Below are positions 60,625 through 64,000 of a stretch of DNA of 64,000 nt, one piece after another. The stretch spans positions 992,001 to 1,056,000 of the forward strand of contig NZ_RIBP01000001.1 of NCBI RefSeq assembly GCF_007273535.1, written 5' to 3'. The notes below the pieces were generated by a model. That model was not told where the DNA came from. It did no database searches and saw only the letters and a list, made by a program, of their open reading frames with translations. Source of the DNA: Niallia circulans (GTDB lineage: Bacteria; Bacillota; Bacilli; Bacillales; Cytobacillaceae). Made by a program: the position numbers and the translations under genes. How positions within the stretch are numbered: position 1 is the first letter of the stretch; each line of letters begins with the position of its first letter.

Positions 60625-61629
60625 TTAATTGCAAACTTCTTTTGGAGACAAATCAGCAGCAGATTGGATGGCTGCAAGCATACTTCTTTCATCAGCAATA
60701 TTTTTTCCGGCAATATCAAATGCAGTGCCATGGTCTACAGAAGTACGAATAACACCACCATTTAAACCAACCGTGATATTAACACCTTCTTCTAAACCCA
60801 GTACCTTTATTGGCACATGGCCTTGATCATGATAACAGGCAACAACAAGATCAAAATCACCACGAACCGCTCGGAAAAACACCGTATCTGCAGGGTGTGG
60901 ACCGCTTACATTTATTCCTTCAGCAATTGCCTGCTCAATTCCCGGAACTAGTTTTTCTTCCTCTTCTCCTTCTCCAAACAAGCCATTTTCACCCGCATGT
61001 GGATTAATTCCGCAAACTGCAATTCTTGGATTTATATAACCCGCACGTGTTAGTGTTTCGTGGGCAAGTTTCACCACTTTATACGTCCGTTCTGGTGTAA
61101 TAGACTGAACCGCTTTAATCAGGCCAACATGTGTGGTCAAATGGATGACCTTTAATTTAGGTGAAGATAACATCATTGAATAATCCACCGTTTCTGTTAA
61201 TTCTGCAAGAATTTCGGTATGTCCCGGATATAGATGTCCTCCCTTATGAAGGGCTTCTTTATTTAATGGTGCGGTACAAATTGATTGAATCTCTTTATTC
61301 ATCGCCAGTTCAACAGCCATCTTCAAATATTGAAAGGCTGCATCTCCCGCTTGTGGTGATAACTCTCCAAATGGTAGATCAGCAGGTAGTAAATTTAGAT
61401 CGATACAATCAATCCTGCCAAATTGAAATTTGCTTTCAGTGACAGATGCAACCTCCGCAACAGTTAATGGTGCTTGAGTAATACTAATGGCTCTTTTAAT
61501 CATTTTAGCATCACCAATCACAACTGGTCTGCATATTTCATAAACAGTTGGATGGCCCAAGGCTTTCACGATGATTTCAGAACCCACTCCTGCGGCGTCG
61601 CCCATGGTAATCCCTATTATCGGCTTCAT
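60625..61629 (-). CDS. pdxA2: PdxA2-type 4-phospho-D-threonate/erythronate 3-dehydrogenase
   Basis: Start at ATG 61629 (MKPIIGITMGD), with GGGAGGG 6 bases upstream. The 334-residue PdxA family protein shows ITMGDAAGVGSEI, APLNKEALHKGGHLYPGHTEIL, NPHAGENGLFG and YHDQGHVPIK, which hold the metal-binding His residues. Next to a DUF1537 kinase, PdxA homologues act as PdxA2 in catabolism of D-threonate or erythronate, oxidising and decarboxylating the 4-phosphate to dihydroxyacetone phosphate. They do not act in vitamin B6 synthesis. The start lies 53 bp inside the kinase gene. Confidence 0.85.
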   Translation of the reverse strand: MKPIIGITMGDAAGVGSEIIVKALGHPTVYEICRPVVIGDAKMIKRAISITQAPLTVAEVASVTESKFQFGRIDCIDLNLLPADLPFGELSPQAGDAAFQYLKMAVELAMNKEIQSICTAPLNKEALHKGGHLYPGHTEILAELTETVDYSMMLSSPKLKVIHLTTHVGLIKAVQSITPERTYKVVKLAHETLTRAGYINPRIAVCGINPHAGENGLFGEGEEEEKLVPGIEQAIAEGINVSGPHPADTVFFRAVRGDFDLVVACYHDQGHVPIKVLGLEEGVNITVGLNGGVIRTSVDHGTAFDIAGKNIADERSMLAAIQSAADLSPKEVCN

Positions 61630-62911
61630 CATATTCCCTCCCATGAAGTTTATGTAATGCTTTCAACATGACTTCTTTAGAGCCAAAGTTTCCAGCTTTT
61701 GTTACAATGAAAAATTCTCTGTCAGTATATACCCGGCCAAGCGGGACACCTGATTCTATCTCATCCATTAAAATAAATTCATTCGCATTTAATTGAAGGA
61801 AAACTTGCTGAGCAGTATCTCCTCCAGTTAAAAATAGATACTTTAAATCATGATTACGGATCATTTCTGCCGCAAATTCACCTAATCTCATTGAGATTAT
61901 ATTACTGATTTTAACAGCATCATATCCCAGTTGCCCTCCAATTTTCCGGGTTTCATTCACATTATTCGAAGAGTATAACACTACATTTTTCCCTTGTGAA
62001 ATGTCCTCTTTAGCCTCAGACAGGATTCGCATTAGTTCGATTGACTTCAAATTTTCGTCTTGCAAAACTTTAGCCGAATTCATTTCCAGTCCAACAGTAT
62101 CTGAATTGTTCAAAAGGTGCTGCAGCTGAGACCTCCCTGTTTCACTAACACTACCAACAACCAAGAGAACTGGTTCACGATGGATTGGTAGAGTAAGTGC
62201 TTTTGGGATTTGTTTCATTCCGTATTTCTCCGGTAAATAATTCATTAAACCGGCAGAACCCACCCAAACGACGGAGAAATCCGTCTTGTGAATCAATTCC
62301 ACTAACTTTTCTAAATCAGACTCTAAAACAGAATCAACCGTAATGTAAGAGACCTGATTGTTCTTAAAGGAAACCAATTTTTCCACAATCGTGTCATATC
62401 CTTGATGAATCTCTTGGAATGTAATATGCTCTACCTTTCGCTTCGATTGATTCTCTATTAATCTTTTAATTTCGGAATCCGTGACAGGTGTTTTTGGATC
62501 TTTTGCCACCTCGGTATTCTCCAACTTAACGGAATTTAAATAATGAATCCCATTGATGACTTTACGCCCATTCACCGGGAAGGCAGGGGCAATGATCACA
62601 AAATCCGGGCAAAATGCATCATAGATGGCATTGATTTCCTCACCAATATTCCCTCTCATGGTCGAATCTATCTTTTTATAGACCATGTCAACAGGCCCGG
62701 ATTTTATCGTATCACAAACCTTTTTTACTCTTTCGTAAGCCTCTTCCCCTGTAACAGAGCGGCTGTCTGTATTGTAAATAACTGCGTCACAGTCGTTAAT
62801 TTTTTCATCATGTTCCTGCACCACTACGGACACCTTTAAACCAAATCTAACTAGCTGCCCTCCACAATCACTTGCTCCCGTTAAATCATCCGAAATGACT
62901 GATATTCTCAT
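61577..62911 (-). CDS. DUF1537 four-carbon acid sugar kinase (DtnK/OtnK type)
   Basis: Start at ATG 62911 (MRISVISDDLTGASD); a TTG at 62917 is possible, and no clear ribosome site exists. The 444-residue product has the N-terminal DDLTGASD motif, YKKIDSTMRGN, IIAPAFPVNGRKV and the C-terminal ATP-binding LFLTGGDTAQQV block, the two-domain layout of this family. Members phosphorylate D-threonate, D-erythronate or related acids at C4. The last 21 residues (GREYDEADNRDYHG...) extend past the usual end and overlap pdxA2 by 53 bp. The preceding gene (Fe-ADH) ends 9 bp before it. Confidence 0.85.
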   Translation of the reverse strand: MRISVISDDLTGASDCGGQLVRFGLKVSVVVQEHDEKINDCDAVIYNTDSRSVTGEEAYERVKKVCDTIKSGPVDMVYKKIDSTMRGNIGEEINAIYDAFCPDFVIIAPAFPVNGRKVINGIHYLNSVKLENTEVAKDPKTPVTDSEIKRLIENQSKRKVEHITFQEIHQGYDTIVEKLVSFKNNQVSYITVDSVLESDLEKLVELIHKTDFSVVWVGSAGLMNYLPEKYGMKQIPKALTLPIHREPVLLVVGSVSETGRSQLQHLLNNSDTVGLEMNSAKVLQDENLKSIELMRILSEAKEDISQGKNVVLYSSNNVNETRKIGGQLGYDAVKISNIISMRLGEFAAEMIRNHDLKYLFLTGGDTAQQVFLQLNANEFILMDEIESGVPLGRVYTDREFFIVTKAGNFGSKEVMLKALHKLHGREYDEADNRDYHGRRRRSGF

Positions 62912-62920
62912 AGTCAAGTA

Positions 62921-64000
62921 TTATAGCAGTTCGCGATAAATCGCTTCAATATCTGCTATGCTTAATTTTTTCGGATTATTATTTAGTAAGCGGGTGACTT
63001 GTGAGGCTGACACAGAAATTTCCGGCAATTCTTCTTCTTTAACACCATAGTTTTTAAGATCTTGAGGAATTTCCAACACATTTGTCCACTCAACGATTTT
63101 TTCTACAACTTTTTCTGCCAATTGGCTATTCGATAGACCTTGAGCACTGATTCCCATAGGTTCAGCAACTAAAGCCAATCTGTCTGCTATCGCATCCATA
63201 TTGTATTTCATGACATGTGGAAGGAGCATTGAATTTGCCACACCATGAGGAATTTTATATTTCCCGCCTAAAGGATAGGCCAGCGCATGTACGGCTGCTG
63301 TTCCTGCACTTGTTAATGCCATTCCACCATACATAGACCCTACCAACATTTTTTCTCTTGCCTCAATCGATTGTCCATTTTGAAACGCTTCCACAATACT
63401 GGAAGAAATTAACCGGATTGACTCTAACGCAAACATATCACTGATTGGATTTGCCTTTGTTGAAATAAAGGATTCTAAAGAATGAGTAAAGGCGTCCATT
63501 CCTGTTGCAGCAGTGATTGGCTTAGGTAATTTTAATGTGAGAACAGGATCAAGGATAACAAGGGTTGGAAGTAAAAGCTTACTTACAATACCAACCTTTA
63601 ATTCTTGGTCTGGCAGGGTGACGATCGCATTTGGTGTAACCTCTGCACCTGTTCCAGAAGTGGTTGGAATTAAAATCGTTGGAGCCCCTGGATTCACGAC
63701 AAGGTCCGTTCCCAAAAGCTGCTCAACCGAAGAATCGTTTGTTTTTAGCACGGAGAGAATTTTCGTTGTATCAAGCACACTCCCCCCGCCAATTCCAATC
63801 AATACATCATAATTCGTACTTGCTGTTGCTTCAAATACTTGTTCAATATTCTCTAATGTTGGTTCTGGCAGAATATTTGTATTAGTATCAACCGAAACTC
63901 CCTTTGCCTCCAATTGACTAACTATCTGTTCAACAAAGCCTAAATCCATCATTGGAGGCTGAGTGATGATCAATGCTGATTTCACTTCAACTCCTAGTAG
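62921..64000 (-). CDS. Iron-containing alcohol dehydrogenase (5' end outside window)
   Basis: The frame is open to base 64000. The GTG at 63985 is not the true start: the codons before it (LLGVEVKSALIIT...) continue the family sequence, so the N-terminus lies to the right. Visible: GGGSVLDTTK and TTSGTGAEVTP nucleotide-binding motifs, and iron ligands in GMDAFTHSLESF (Asp, His), GTAAVHALAYPLGGKYKIPHG (two His). It belongs to the group III NAD(P)-dependent alcohol dehydrogenases. It probably oxidises a hydroxy-acid or aldehyde feeding the kinase/PdxA2 steps; the exact substrate is unknown. Confidence 0.88.
   Translation of the reverse strand, partial: LLGVEVKSALIITQPPMMDLGFVEQIVSQLEAKGVSVDTNTNILPEPTLENIEQVFEATASTNYDVLIGIGGGSVLDTTKILSVLKTNDSSVEQLLGTDLVVNPGAPTILIPTTSGTGAEVTPNAIVTLPDQELKVGIVSKLLLPTLVILDPVLTLKLPKPITAATGMDAFTHSLESFISTKANPISDMFALESIRLISSSIVEAFQNGQSIEAREKMLVGSMYGGMALTSAGTAAVHALAYPLGGKYKIPHGVANSMLLPHVMKYNMDAIADRLALVAEPMGISAQGLSNSQLAEKVVEKIVEWTNVLEIPQDLKNYGVKEEELPEISVSASQVTRLLNNNPKKLSIADIEAIYRELL

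Overview
The window looks like the chromosome of a low-GC, spore-forming Gram-positive bacterium of the Bacillaceae. The evidence is strong GGAGG-type ribosome binding sites, a GerA-type spore germination operon, a Des/DesK/DesR membrane-fluidity system, CcpA- and TnrA-like boxes, and PTS sugar uptake. The genus cannot be fixed from the sequence. No rRNA or tRNA gene was recognised.

Bases 1 to about 15,300 are accessory DNA. They start with the end of a tyrosine recombinase. Next comes a possible bacteriocin-type locus (ABC-2 permease, two tiny membrane proteins, a secreted protein with a hydrophobic C-terminal half). An IS3-family element, a PadR regulator with a split permease, and several orphan acidic or immunity-like proteins (SMI1/KNR4 and unknowns) follow, along with gene remnants. 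An imperfect repeat of about 65 bp recurs eight times between 5.7 and 40.8 kb. A 103-residue gene of unknown function is present twice, and each copy lies next to repeat copies.

Bases 15,400-19,900 hold two TetR-controlled modules: SDR oxidoreductase, and metallo-hydrolase plus zinc alcohol dehydrogenase. They share a GAAYGTTC-type operator. Bases 20,400-31,200 hold two beta-glucoside systems. One is an AraC-GH39 fusion regulator with a PTS IIBCA and a GH1 phospho-glucosidase. The other is a MarR regulator with three large palindromic operators upstream of PTS IIBC, GH1, an ABM-type monooxygenase and a separate IIA.

Bases 32,400-36,600 hold the germinant receptor operon (A, C, small D-like, B). 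At 37.2-39.1 kb lies an ECF sigma factor with a DUF4179 membrane protein, probably its anti-sigma factor. Scattered remnants (IS110, GNAT) and a NUDIX gene follow.

From about 42.5 kb the DNA looks more conserved. It holds fatty-acid desaturase with DesK/DesR and two dyads at the des promoter, then a convergent ribose operon (rbsR-K-D-A-C-B) with an operator that also fits the CcpA consensus. Next are a 361-bp MITE-like element and the nitrite operon nirB-nirD-nirC-sumT, with a TnrA-like box upstream. The window ends in a catabolic cluster: Fe-alcohol dehydrogenase, DUF1537 kinase, PdxA2, a cytosolic four-Asp-box sialidase-like protein and an SLC13-type permease. This cluster probably degrades a four-carbon acid sugar. 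The least familiar combinations are the sialidase-like/C4-acid-sugar cluster, the MarR/PTS/ABM operon and the secreted-protein locus at 0.9-3.6 kb.
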